Made by a program: the position numbers and the translations under genes. Below the pieces are notes generated by a model. That model saw only the letters and a program-made list of their open reading frames with translations. It did no database searches and was not told where the DNA came from. Source: Flavihumibacter profundi (lineage in GTDB: Bacteria > Bacteroidota > Bacteroidia > Chitinophagales > Chitinophagaceae). Taken from it: a DNA stretch of 64,000 bases. The stretch lies in NCBI RefSeq assembly GCF_020076305.1, contig NZ_JAIQXE010000001.1, positions 930,001 to 994,000 on the forward strand, in the 5' to 3' direction. Numbering within the stretch: position 1 is the first letter of the stretch; the number at the start of each line of letters is the position of its first letter. Positions 17,555 to 26,223 of this stretch are shown here, piece after piece.

Positions 17555-18073
17555 CTACAAATTCCTTACCATCAGCCAATCTGTTTGAAGGTCGTTTCCC
17601 AGCATAAATCCATGGCTGCCAACTTTTTCAAATCCGTTTTTCAGGTAAAATTTAATGGCCCTTTCGTTATTTTCCCATACTCCGAGCCAGGTGCTTTTTA
17701 AACCACCCTCCTTTGCCCAATTCAAAGCATAGTCCATTAACAGCTTTCCTATGCCAGTAGCAATTACTGTTTTTACAACATATAAACGACATAATTCTAT
17801 GGAAGGCAATACTTTAATACAGTCTGGATGACTTTCGGGATGTTGCTTAATTTTCATGTATCCAATTGGTTCCCCATCATCCAATGCAATAAAGAAGAAA
17901 TTGCCAGGCTGGCGGAACTCCGCTTCCAGTATTTCGCTGGAAAACTGGGTATCCATAAATAGATCCGTATCTGCCTTTGTATTGGAATCAGCAAAAGTGT
18001 CATAAAATGTTTGCCGGCTTAGCCCTGCGATTTGTAAAGCAGATTCAAATCCTGCAGGTTTCACAATTGCCAT
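17555..18073 (-). CDS. GNAT family N-acetyltransferase
   Basis: 172 residues from the ATG at 18073. The frame extends to 18094, but that would overlap the thiolase, whereas the ATG four bases after the thiolase stop is a natural coupled start. GNAT motifs: FFIALDDGEPIGYMKI (motif C/D region), SIELCRLYVVKTVIATGIGKLLMDYAL (motif A, acetyl-CoA pyrophosphate loop) and LGVWENNERAIKFYLKNGFEKVG (motif B). Substrate unknown; similar proteins are often annotated as small-molecule or spermidine-type acetyltransferases. Probably cotranscribed with the thiolase. Confidence 0.88.
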   Translation of the reverse strand: MAIVKPAGFESALQIAGLSRQTFYDTFADSNTKADTDLFMDTQFSSEILEAEFRQPGNFFFIALDDGEPIGYMKIKQHPESHPDCIKVLPSIELCRLYVVKTVIATGIGKLLMDYALNWAKEGGLKSTWLGVWENNERAIKFYLKNGFEKVGSHGFMLGNDLQTDWLMVRNL

Positions 18074-18077
18074 AAAC

Positions 18078-19259
18078 CTAATTGATATTTTCAATCACCA
18101 TGGCTGATGCGCCTCCTCCTCCATTGCAGATCCCTGCAGCGCCATATCGGGCATTCTGCGATTTCAATACATTGATGAGGGTTACGATGATCCGTGCTCC
18201 GCTGCAACCTAGCGGATGCCCGAGTGAAACAGCCCCTCCATGAATATTTACGGTTGCAGGGTCCAGTCGCATCCTTTTGCTGTTTTCTATACCAACCACT
18301 GCAAAAGCCTCATTAAGCTCCCAAAAATTAATATCCTTCATTGATAATCCGGCTTTTTCAACTGCCCTTGGGACAGCGAGCGAGGGTGTTGTTGTAAACC
18401 ACTCCGGGGCTTGTTCAGCATCGGCAAAAGATAATATGCGTGCAATGGGTTTAAGTTTGAGTGCATCGGCTTTTTCTTTGCTCATCAGTAACAAAGCAGC
18501 AGCACCGTCATTCATTGTTGAGGCATTTGCGGCGGTTACAGTGCCGTCTTTTATAAACGCTGGTTTTAGTTCGGGTATTTTATCAAACTTCACATTCCAT
18601 GCTTCTTCATCGCGATTGAATAAAACCGGATCGCCTTTTTTCTGGGGAACCGGAACCGGAATAACTTCATTATCAAATTTACCTGCAGCCCATGCAGCCT
18701 GGCTACGGCGATAACTCTCAATGGCATACTGATCTTGTTCTTCCCGGCTGATACCGCATTCCTTCGCGCACAATTCAGCCGCATTTCCCATGGCCTTTCC
18801 ATCATATACATCTGTTAGCCCATCTTTAGCAATTCCATCGATCAATGCAGAATTCCCATATTTATTTCCCCAACGCATGGCATCTATATAAAATGGAACG
18901 TTACTCATGCTTTCCATCCCGCCGGCAACAACAATTTCGGCATCTCCCAACAGAATGCTTTGTGCGGCGAGACTAATCGCTTTCATTCCGCTCGCGCAGA
19001 CCTTGTTAATAGTGGTGCAATTCACTTCATTTGGAAGACCTGAAAACTTTGCTGCCTGTCTTGCCGGCGCTTGTCCCAGGTTTGCCTGGATCACCGAACC
19101 CATTAATACGTCTGTCACCATACCAGGCTGAATGCCCGCTTTATGAATTGCTCCTTCAATGGCAATGGCACCCAAGCGGGTAGCCGAAAAATCTTTCAAG
19201 CTGCCGCCAAAACTACCAATAGGCGTGCGTACAGCGGAAATAATATAGACTTCTTTCAT
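18078..19259 (-). CDS. Acetyl-CoA C-acyltransferase (thiolase)
   Basis: 393 residues, the usual thiolase size. The acyl-accepting Cys88 lies in TINKVCASGMKA. The second active-site pieces are NIHGGAVSLGHPLGCSGARI (catalytic His) and YGAAGICNGGGGASAMV (second catalytic Cys). It condenses or cleaves acetyl-CoA units in beta-oxidation or acetoacetyl-CoA formation. No beta-oxidation partners are adjacent, so the direction of use is not shown. A TACATTTG -7 box is found at 19285-19292. Confidence 0.93.
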   Translation of the reverse strand: MKEVYIISAVRTPIGSFGGSLKDFSATRLGAIAIEGAIHKAGIQPGMVTDVLMGSVIQANLGQAPARQAAKFSGLPNEVNCTTINKVCASGMKAISLAAQSILLGDAEIVVAGGMESMSNVPFYIDAMRWGNKYGNSALIDGIAKDGLTDVYDGKAMGNAAELCAKECGISREEQDQYAIESYRRSQAAWAAGKFDNEVIPVPVPQKKGDPVLFNRDEEAWNVKFDKIPELKPAFIKDGTVTAANASTMNDGAAALLLMSKEKADALKLKPIARILSFADAEQAPEWFTTTPSLAVPRAVEKAGLSMKDINFWELNEAFAVVGIENSKRMRLDPATVNIHGGAVSLGHPLGCSGARIIVTLINVLKSQNARYGAAGICNGGGGASAMVIENIN

Positions 19260-19284
19260 AAGCTTTTGTATGAATTTGTAGGTA

Positions 19285-19292
19285 CAAATGTA
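19285..19292 (-). promoter_or_regulatory. -7 box for the thiolase-GNAT unit
   Basis: Reads TACATTTG on the minus strand, an exact TAnnTTTG match 26 bases upstream of the thiolase ATG. The -33 element is not evident. Confidence 0.45.
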
Positions 19293-19326
19293 CTAAAAGG
19301 AACTCGCTGCCTAACTATTGATAGTA

Positions 19327-20355
19327 TCAGGATTTATCATCCCCTAACAGCACAGCAAGAGCTTCGCCACCTTTTATCCGCTCAGCCACAAGTTTCAGGA
19401 TTGCTGCAAAAGGCACAAAGAGTATCATGCCTGCGGCACCCCATAAAATACCCCCGAGAATAATTGCAACAATTGTCATTAATGTATTCAGGTTAAGTTT
19501 CCGGGAAACAGCCCAGGGGAATATAATATTTGCTTCAAGGTATTGTACGAAAGCAAAAATGGCAATTACGCCGATAGGATACCAGACAGAGTTATAGGTA
19601 ACCCAGGAAATGGTAATTGGAAACAAAGAAGCAACCATAATCCCTACATAAGGAAGAAAAGTAAGTACGGCAGCAATACATCCAAATAATATCGCATGGG
19701 GTACGCCAAGTAACAATAAACCAAGGCTGTTCAATATACCAACAACCAGGTAAACAACCAGCATGCCTTTGATAAAATTATAATAGGAATCAATGGCTAA
19801 ATGGATAATTTCAGTTATGCCAGGTCGATAGTCTGATGGAAGCATTAAAACGAGCGCTTTAAAAAGCCTTTCACGATAATAAAGTATCAGGAAACAATAG
19901 ATAGGGATCAACAGCAATAGCACCAGGGAAACAATTGATGAACTTATGGTCTGTTGCAGCAGGTTAAAAATATTTGCAGTAGAATTTTCACCAAATTGTT
20001 GCAGCCATTTTTGCTGTTGAGCTTCATTTATATTCCACTCTGTGTTCAGGTAAGCAGAAAGCTGTTTAAACGATTCTTCCAATTTGGTTTTTAAAAGCGG
20101 CCATTCAGCACCAAAATTATTTAGTTGATTAATCAGCAAAAAAATAATGCCGCCGAGCATGACTGTAACCAACACCAGGTTTATCAGTATTGCAACGCTT
20201 TTGGGGATACCTTTTTTCTCCATCCATTTGCATACCGGGAATAAAACAAAACTAATCAGCAGGGCAAAACTCAGGGGTATAAACAGTGACCGGCCGGTAT
20301 AAAGAATAACTCCAGCAAGAACTATTGCCAATAATATTTGAATTATTCTGGGCAT
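19327..20355 (-). CDS. AI-2E family transporter (permease)
   Basis: 342 residues with about eight hydrophobic segments in the AI-2E/PerM arrangement: three at the N-terminus (IIQILLAIVLAGVILYTG, LFIPLSFALLISFVLFPVC, VAILINLVLVTVMLGGIIFLL), a periplasmic-type helical insert (about 95-140), then four to five more. The conserved block AVLTFLPYVGIMVASLFPI and the end WGAAGMILFVPFAAILKLV are characteristic. Members include the AI-2 exporter TqsA and Na+/H+ antiporter-like proteins, so the substrate cannot be assigned. Inner membrane. Confidence 0.9.
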   Translation of the reverse strand: MPRIIQILLAIVLAGVILYTGRSLFIPLSFALLISFVLFPVCKWMEKKGIPKSVAILINLVLVTVMLGGIIFLLINQLNNFGAEWPLLKTKLEESFKQLSAYLNTEWNINEAQQQKWLQQFGENSTANIFNLLQQTISSSIVSLVLLLLIPIYCFLILYYRERLFKALVLMLPSDYRPGITEIIHLAIDSYYNFIKGMLVVYLVVGILNSLGLLLLGVPHAILFGCIAAVLTFLPYVGIMVASLFPITISWVTYNSVWYPIGVIAIFAFVQYLEANIIFPWAVSRKLNLNTLMTIVAIILGGILWGAAGMILFVPFAAILKLVAERIKGGEALAVLLGDDKS

Positions 20356-20420
20356 CAGGTGAATAGTTTTATGGTAAGCTAATCAAACTACCGTAAATTA
20401 AATCAATCATAACTATAAAA

Positions 20421-23072
20421 ATGAAAGCCTGGTACCAACTTGATATAGAGGAAATATACCAGCTAACAGAAAGTGGAAACGACGGACTAAATACTGCCGC
20501 CATTCTCCGGCGCCAGGCGGAATTTGGACTAAATGCAATACCCAAACCAAGAGACAAATCGGTTTTAGCAATTTTTGCGGGTCAGTTTTTAAGCCCTTTG
20601 ATCTATATTTTGATAGCGGCAGGCCTTATTTCACTGGTTGCCGGCGAAAGCAGGGATGCCCTTTTTATTCTGATAATTATTACCATTAATGCCATTTTGG
20701 GAACCTGGCAGGAATATAAAGCTGAAAGCAGTGCTGCTGCGCTGAGAGATTTGGTGCATATTCAGTCGAGGGTTAAAAGAAATGGCAAGATTGTGCAGGT
20801 GGACGCCGAAGAATTGGTAACCGGGGATATCGTTCTGTTGGAGTCGGGGGCAAAAGTACCTGCAGACCTCCGTTTGATCAGCTGCCAGGACCTCATAATT
20901 GATGAAGCCCTTTTGACCGGGGAGTCCCATGCAGTAAACAAAAGCGCTGAAAAAATAACTTACCTGGAATTGTCATTGGGCGACCAGACTAATATGGCAT
21001 TTGCTGCCACCACTGTTTTAAAAGGACGTGCCACAGGTATAGTAATTCAGACAGGCGTTCAAACTGAAATAGGGAAGATTGCAGAATCTTTGGCTACCAC
21101 GACACCGGAAAAGCCCCCCCTTATAAACCGGATGGATATTTTTTCAAAAAACATCTCATTTGCTGTTGTGCTAATATGCGGCCTGTTAGGATTATTAGGT
21201 TATATGCGGGGAATCCCTGCCGGGGAACTGTTTTTCTTTATGGTAGCTGTTGGGGTTTCGGCGATTCCTGAAGGATTGCCTGTAGCACTCACCGTAGCTT
21301 TGGCTATCGGTACAAACCGGATGGCAAGGCGGAATGTTATCGTCCGGAAATTGCCTGCTGTAGAAGGGCTTGGGAGTTGCACCTTGATTGCTTCTGACAA
21401 AACCGGCACGTTAACGATGGACCAGCAATCCGTTAAGGCCATATTCCTTCCCGATGGAAAACAATTACAGGTTTTGGGAGACGGGTATAATGGGATAGGA
21501 AGTATAAAAAGCGAAATTGGCAAGGACCTGGATTTTTCAAATGACCTTTTATTCAATTTTATCCAGTGTGCACTATTAAGCAATGAAGGGATACTGCGGC
21601 AAAGTGCTGACGGATGGGAATACAGTGGTGATGCCGTGGATGTTGCACTCAGGGCCCTTGCCTATAAGGCTGGGAAAAATCCGGCCTATTTCCTGCAGGA
21701 AATTACGATACTCCAAATGGTTCCTTACGAATCAGAAAATAAATTTTCTGGAGTGTTCTATTCCCAGAATGGCCAACTGTATTTTTCCATGAAAGGGGCA
21801 GTTGAAGTTGTGAGCCAATATTTATCTGAAACAGGGATGGCTATCAGTTTAAATGAATCGGAAATTATGGCATCAAACGGACAAAGGGTTATTGCATTAG
21901 CCTCTGGTCCGGTTGAAAAAGCTGATTTATCACAACTTGGTCAACTCAACCTGGCTGGTTTAGCCGGACTAATAGACCCTCTCAGGCCAGAGGCGATTTC
22001 TGCTATAAAAAATTGCAAGGAAGCCGGAATTGAGGTTGTGATGATAACCGGCGACCATCCCTTAACAGCTCTGACCATTTCCAAGCAGTTAGGTATAGCC
22101 GCAACAAAGGAACAATTAATTACCGGCAAGGAATTATTTGCACTTGAAAGCTCACATGATAACAGGCTGAACGAAATTATTGCGAATAAAACAGTATTTG
22201 CAAGGGTTACACCAATGCAGAAAAAACTGATAATAGATAGTAAAAAAGCTCTTGGACACTATGTAGCGGTTACGGGTGATGGCGTAAATGATGCTCCGGC
22301 CCTTAAGGCAGCCCATATTGGTATCGCAATGGGTTCCGGGACAGACCTTACAAAAGACACATCTTCGATTATAATAACGGATAATAATTTCGCATCCATT
22401 GAAGCCGGAGTTGAAGAAGGCAGGAATACCTATAATAATTTGCGTAAGATTATTTATCTCCTGGTATCAACAGGACTTGCAGAAATTTCACTCGTAGCCA
22501 TTCCGATAATTTCCGGGATGCCTTTACCCTTCCTCGCGGTTCAGCTTCTCTGGTTAAACCTGGTTACCAATGGCATCCAGGATGTGGCACTGGCTTTTGA
22601 AAGAGGCGATCCCGCAGTAATGAAGGTACCGCCAAGGAAACCGGGGGAAAGTATTTTTGACAGGCAAATGAAGTTGCAGGTTTTTATATCTGCAGGAATC
22701 ATGACCTTAATCACTTTCGGTTGCTGGGCATTACTGCTAAATGTATGGCATTATGAGGAAAAGCACGCCAGGGTAATTGTAATGATGCTTATGGTCTTTC
22801 TGCAGAATTTCCATGTAATAAATTGCCGTTCTGAAACCCAGTCAATTTTTTCAACACCACTTGGGCATAACCAAATTGTTATTATTGGAATTACACTTGC
22901 ACAAACGGTACATATCAGTGCTGCATATATACCAGGCATCAATGACATTCTGCAACTTGAACCGATTACAGCCATAGAATGGATCATATTGCTTCCAACA
23001 GCTTTATTGATCCTTGCAGGAATGGAACTTTTTAAACTGATGATTTCTAAAAATAAAAAAGGGCCAGAATAA
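20421..23072 (+). CDS. P-type (P2) cation-transporting ATPase
   Basis: 883 residues, a full P2-type pump. An N-terminal cation-ATPase domain (1-45) precedes M1-M2. The actuator motif TGES is at 167-170, PEGLP in M4 at 283-287, the phosphorylated Asp326 in DKTGTLT, and VTGDGVNDAPALKAAHIGIAMG near residue 617; six C-terminal membrane helices follow. M4 AIPEGLP matches calcium pumps. M6, however, reads NLVTNGIQD where the calcium pump has an aspartate in NLVTDG, so Ca2+ specificity is not certain. It sits divergently from the AI-2E permease. The terminator overlaps its stop codon. Confidence 0.92.
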   Translation: MKAWYQLDIEEIYQLTESGNDGLNTAAILRRQAEFGLNAIPKPRDKSVLAIFAGQFLSPLIYILIAAGLISLVAGESRDALFILIIITINAILGTWQEYKAESSAAALRDLVHIQSRVKRNGKIVQVDAEELVTGDIVLLESGAKVPADLRLISCQDLIIDEALLTGESHAVNKSAEKITYLELSLGDQTNMAFAATTVLKGRATGIVIQTGVQTEIGKIAESLATTTPEKPPLINRMDIFSKNISFAVVLICGLLGLLGYMRGIPAGELFFFMVAVGVSAIPEGLPVALTVALAIGTNRMARRNVIVRKLPAVEGLGSCTLIASDKTGTLTMDQQSVKAIFLPDGKQLQVLGDGYNGIGSIKSEIGKDLDFSNDLLFNFIQCALLSNEGILRQSADGWEYSGDAVDVALRALAYKAGKNPAYFLQEITILQMVPYESENKFSGVFYSQNGQLYFSMKGAVEVVSQYLSETGMAISLNESEIMASNGQRVIALASGPVEKADLSQLGQLNLAGLAGLIDPLRPEAISAIKNCKEAGIEVVMITGDHPLTALTISKQLGIAATKEQLITGKELFALESSHDNRLNEIIANKTVFARVTPMQKKLIIDSKKALGHYVAVTGDGVNDAPALKAAHIGIAMGSGTDLTKDTSSIIITDNNFASIEAGVEEGRNTYNNLRKIIYLLVSTGLAEISLVAIPIISGMPLPFLAVQLLWLNLVTNGIQDVALAFERGDPAVMKVPPRKPGESIFDRQMKLQVFISAGIMTLITFGCWALLLNVWHYEEKHARVIVMMLMVFLQNFHVINCRSETQSIFSTPLGHNQIVIIGITLAQTVHISAAYIPGINDILQLEPITAIEWIILLPTALLILAGMELFKLMISKNKKGPE

Positions 23073-23084
23073 AGGCCCTTTTTT
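23055..23084. terminator. Bidirectional terminator overlapping the end of the P-type ATPase gene
   Basis: AAAAAAGGGCC and GGCCCTTTTTT form a stem that works in both directions. The ATPase stop codon (23070-23072) lies in the loop, and the convergent small gene ends two bases further on. Confidence 0.85.
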
Positions 23085-23085
23085 A

Positions 23086-23349
23086 TCAGTTACTCACTGG
23101 AGAAAAATGATACCCTACTTCACAGAGAATAAACTCATTGGGTACTACATTGAATAAGGTTTGATGCATGTGCTTCTGGTATCGGAGATTGGTTTCCGGT
23201 AAGTGTTCAACCAGTTTCCAATTCCTGATTTTTAAAATAGCCATTTTGCTTGCATCGCTCAGGTGATCCTCGATCATTTGGAATTTTTCGGCTATATGAG
23301 CCTGATCGTTGAAATACAACTGTTGATTCATCGGCATGGAAGTTTTCAT
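23086..23349 (-). CDS. Small protein of unknown function (87 residues)
   Basis: Opens at the ATG at 23349 and ends beside the shared terminator. It is soluble and mixed-charge, with no signal peptide and no recognised motif: a His/Met-rich start, the helical segment DQAHIAEKFQMIEDHLSDASKMAI, then strand-like VVPNEFILCEVGYHF. The good coding composition and the terminator placement support it as real. Function unknown. Confidence 0.6.
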   Translation of the reverse strand: MKTSMPMNQQLYFNDQAHIAEKFQMIEDHLSDASKMAILKIRNWKLVEHLPETNLRYQKHMHQTLFNVVPNEFILCEVGYHFSPVSN

Positions 23350-23514
23350 TTAGGGAATTAAACGGATTAAAAACGGATTATTCCAAAAACGGGCAAACCA
23401 ATCCTAAATTGTGTTTATTCGTCGAAAACATATATAACTAAATGAAATCAAGGTAGTTATATCGTCTAAAATCAACAATCCTAAAATTGGTTTAACCAAA
23501 CCAGCCTTTTAAAT

Positions 23515-25653
23515 TTAAACTTCTTCTAATACAGAATTCTTATTATAATCTTCGGTTAATTTTTTCTGCAATTCCATTGGCACCGGAGCATAATTATCAA
23601 ATTGCATTTTAAATTTTGCCCTTCCCTGGGTAATTGATCTCAGCGATGAAGAATATTCATGCATTTCAGCAATGGGCACCTTTGCAATTATTCTTGTAAA
23701 ATGACCTTCAGACTCCATTCCTTCCACAATTGCCCGTCGCGTTTGAAGGTCACCCATAACTGCTCCGGTAAGTTCATCAGGGCACATCACTTCCAGTTGG
23801 AAAATAGGTTCCAGCAGTTGAGGATCGGCATCCTTGAAAGCCTGTCTGAATGCTTGTAATCCTGCAAGTTTAAAAGAAATATCATTAGAATCAACCGGAT
23901 GCATTTTTCCATCGAATACACTAACCCTGATATCCCTCACATAACTACCGGTTAAAGGGCCTTCCTGCATTTTTTCCATGACGCCTTTTAATATGGAAGG
24001 CAGGAAACGGGTGTCAATAGCTCCACCAACAATACAATTGTAGTAGACGAGTTTTCCTCCCCAGGGAAGTTCATGCGTTTCACGGCCGCGGATGGTTAGT
24101 CCATGTGGCTCAGGCATACCTTCTATCCAGGGCTCTATACGCATATGTACTTCTCCAAATTGCCCAGATCCTCCCGATTGTTTCTTGTGCCTGTATTGCG
24201 CATCAGCTCCTTTACGAATGGTTTCACGATAGGCGATTTTTGGCCTTGTGAATCTTACTTCCATTTTTGCCAGGTGTTCAATTTTCCACTTGATCACTGC
24301 GAGATGCATATCACCCTGGCAATGAATAATGGTTTGCTTAAGTTCTCCTGAAACTTCAACCAAAACGGTTGGATCCTCATCAACAAGTTGGTGCAATGCC
24401 TGTGATAGTTTTTCATCCTCACCTTTATTGACAGGCTCAATAGCTATGCTCATATTCGGGGAAGGAAAAACTATGGGTTCCAATTCAATATCCCTTCCTT
24501 TCTCATGTAATGTATTGTTTACATGGGTATTTCGAAGTTTTAAAGTGGCACCTATATCACCGGCAGTAAGTTCATTTACATTACTGCGCTTATTTCCTTC
24601 AACAATAAATAGCTGGCTGATTTTTTCAGAAACATTGGTATTCTCGTTAACCAGTTCCATACCCGATTTTAAAACCCCGGAATACACTTTAAAAAAGGAA
24701 AGCTCCCCAACATGAGGTTCTGTAACAGTTTTGTAGACAAATATGCAAACAGGACCTTCAGCTTTACAAGATAATTTTTCTCCTTTCCGGGTAACCTGGG
24801 CAGGCATTTCATTGGCACTCGGACAAACATTATCAATGAAGCCCATAAGCCTGCCGCTTCCCATATTACGTTCGGCAGACAAACAAAATATCGGGAACAG
24901 ATCATGATTTATCATTGCCTTTTTCATTCCGGCTTTCATTTCATCTTCATCCAATTCCCCTTTATCAAAATAATGCTCCATCAGTGTTTCGTCATTGCTG
25001 GCAATTGCTTCAACCAATTCTTTATGCAGTTTATCTGCCTTTTCCTTTTCACTATCCGGTATTGGTAATTTTTCAGGCTTCCCGCCATTATCATGAAATT
25101 TATACAACGTCATCCTTAATACATCAACTATTTCATGAAATCCTTCGCCTACCTGCAAAGGATACTGCACTACCACACAATTAGAACCAAAATGATCTTT
25201 AATCTGGTGAATGGTTTTCTCGTAATCAGCTTTTTCATGGTCCAGCTGGTTTACTGCAAAAATCATGGGAGTCCTAAATTGTTCCGTATACTGCCAAATG
25301 ATATCAGTACCCACTTCAACGCCCATTGATGAGTTGATAAGCATTACTCCGGTATCGGCTACCCGAAGGGCAGATATAACTTCCCCAACAAAATCATCAT
25401 AGCCGGGGGTGTCGATAATATTGATTTTATACCCACGCCATCGGCTGTGCATTAAAGTGGAAAATATGGTATTGCCACGCTCCTGTTCAAGTTCGTGGTA
25501 ATCACTAACGGTATTTCGGGTGGAAACAGAACCCCGCCGGCTGATTATTCCGGCTTCAAAGAGCATACTTTCCGCTAAAGAGGTCTTGCCTGAACCGGCA
25601 TGGCCAAGCAAGACTATATTTTTTACATGATTTGTATCAAATTCGGCAGGCAT
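23515..25653 (-). CDS. EF-G-2-like translation factor paralogue with divergent GTPase centre
   Basis: 712 residues with all five EF-G domains in order. The G domain departs from canonical EF-G: P-loop GHAGSGKT (17-24) is normal, but switch I reads RGNTI instead of RGITI, the DTPGH motif reads DTPGY (catalytic His replaced by Tyr85) and the NKxD motif reads NQLD (135-138). Domain IV retains GSGQFGEVHMRIEP, and the C-terminus has SLRSITQGRAKFKMQFDNYAPVP, as in translocases. DTPGY is a feature of the EF-G-2 group. It probably binds the ribosome but hydrolyses GTP poorly or not at all. The housekeeping fusA is expected elsewhere. Stress or starvation use is inference. Confidence 0.88.
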   Translation of the reverse strand: MPAEFDTNHVKNIVLLGHAGSGKTSLAESMLFEAGIISRRGSVSTRNTVSDYHELEQERGNTIFSTLMHSRWRGYKINIIDTPGYDDFVGEVISALRVADTGVMLINSSMGVEVGTDIIWQYTEQFRTPMIFAVNQLDHEKADYEKTIHQIKDHFGSNCVVVQYPLQVGEGFHEIVDVLRMTLYKFHDNGGKPEKLPIPDSEKEKADKLHKELVEAIASNDETLMEHYFDKGELDEDEMKAGMKKAMINHDLFPIFCLSAERNMGSGRLMGFIDNVCPSANEMPAQVTRKGEKLSCKAEGPVCIFVYKTVTEPHVGELSFFKVYSGVLKSGMELVNENTNVSEKISQLFIVEGNKRSNVNELTAGDIGATLKLRNTHVNNTLHEKGRDIELEPIVFPSPNMSIAIEPVNKGEDEKLSQALHQLVDEDPTVLVEVSGELKQTIIHCQGDMHLAVIKWKIEHLAKMEVRFTRPKIAYRETIRKGADAQYRHKKQSGGSGQFGEVHMRIEPWIEGMPEPHGLTIRGRETHELPWGGKLVYYNCIVGGAIDTRFLPSILKGVMEKMQEGPLTGSYVRDIRVSVFDGKMHPVDSNDISFKLAGLQAFRQAFKDADPQLLEPIFQLEVMCPDELTGAVMGDLQTRRAIVEGMESEGHFTRIIAKVPIAEMHEYSSSLRSITQGRAKFKMQFDNYAPVPMELQKKLTEDYNKNSVLEEV

Positions 25654-25682
25654 CGTTCATGAATTTAAGATGAAAGCAATCC

Positions 25683-26060
25683 TTATTGTATTTTGGCAAC
25701 AAACTGCCTGAACTCCTGTTGAACATGCTGAATAGTTTGTTGCAGTTGTTCATATTGAGTATGCAGTTCTTCATGCGCAGACCAGGTTGCATCAGTTACC
25801 TGCCCATTCTTTTCCAGTTCCCAGGCGGCAATGTTTTCATGTTCCTTGATGGTATGTTTCAGGTCATGAACGTTAATTAACTGAATGTAAAACTGGTTCT
25901 GGAGATGTTCGAGGTCCTGGAGCGTGTTTTTGTCCAGTTGGTTGGAGGCGAGTTGCTGGAGCTTTTCATTTAAGGAAGTCAATTTGCTTCTTTGTTCACG
26001 GAGGGTGTTTTTCCAGCCTGAACACTCTCCGGTTAACTGCGCAATGTCTGTGGTAACCAT
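25683..26060 (-). CDS. Coiled-coil protein of unknown function
   Basis: 125 residues, almost entirely Gln/Glu/Lys/Leu-rich helix with heptad-like spacing (SKLTSLNEKLQQLASNQLDKNTLQ in three short heptad blocks, later YEQLQQTIQHVQQEFRQFV), with no signal peptide or membrane segment. It precedes the EF-G-like gene by 29 bases on the same strand and may be cotranscribed with it. Residues 75-95 contain a His/Trp-rich stretch (ENIAAWELEKNG). No family is recognised. A structural or partner role is all the sequence suggests. Confidence 0.65.
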   Translation of the reverse strand: MVTTDIAQLTGECSGWKNTLREQRSKLTSLNEKLQQLASNQLDKNTLQDLEHLQNQFYIQLINVHDLKHTIKEHENIAAWELEKNGQVTDATWSAHEELHTQYEQLQQTIQHVQQEFRQFVAKIQ

Positions 26061-26211
26061 CGGAATATAATTTAGGTGAATAAATAATTTCCACTGATTT
26101 GGCGGGGTAGGATTATCTACTTCTAATTTACCATTGTTTTCTGGTAAATACAGTATTTTTTAGGAGCTCGCCGTTCATCCTCAAAATCATATGTATACAA
26201 AAACTAAACGC

Positions 26212-26219
26212 TATTTTTG
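26212..26219 (+). promoter_or_regulatory. -7-like element directly before the ABC permease start
   Basis: TATTTTTG matches the -7 consensus but ends only four bases before the annotated ATG. If used, transcription would start at or after that ATG. No clear -33 TTTG is seen, so this may be chance. Confidence 0.25.
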
Positions 26220-26223
26220 ACCT

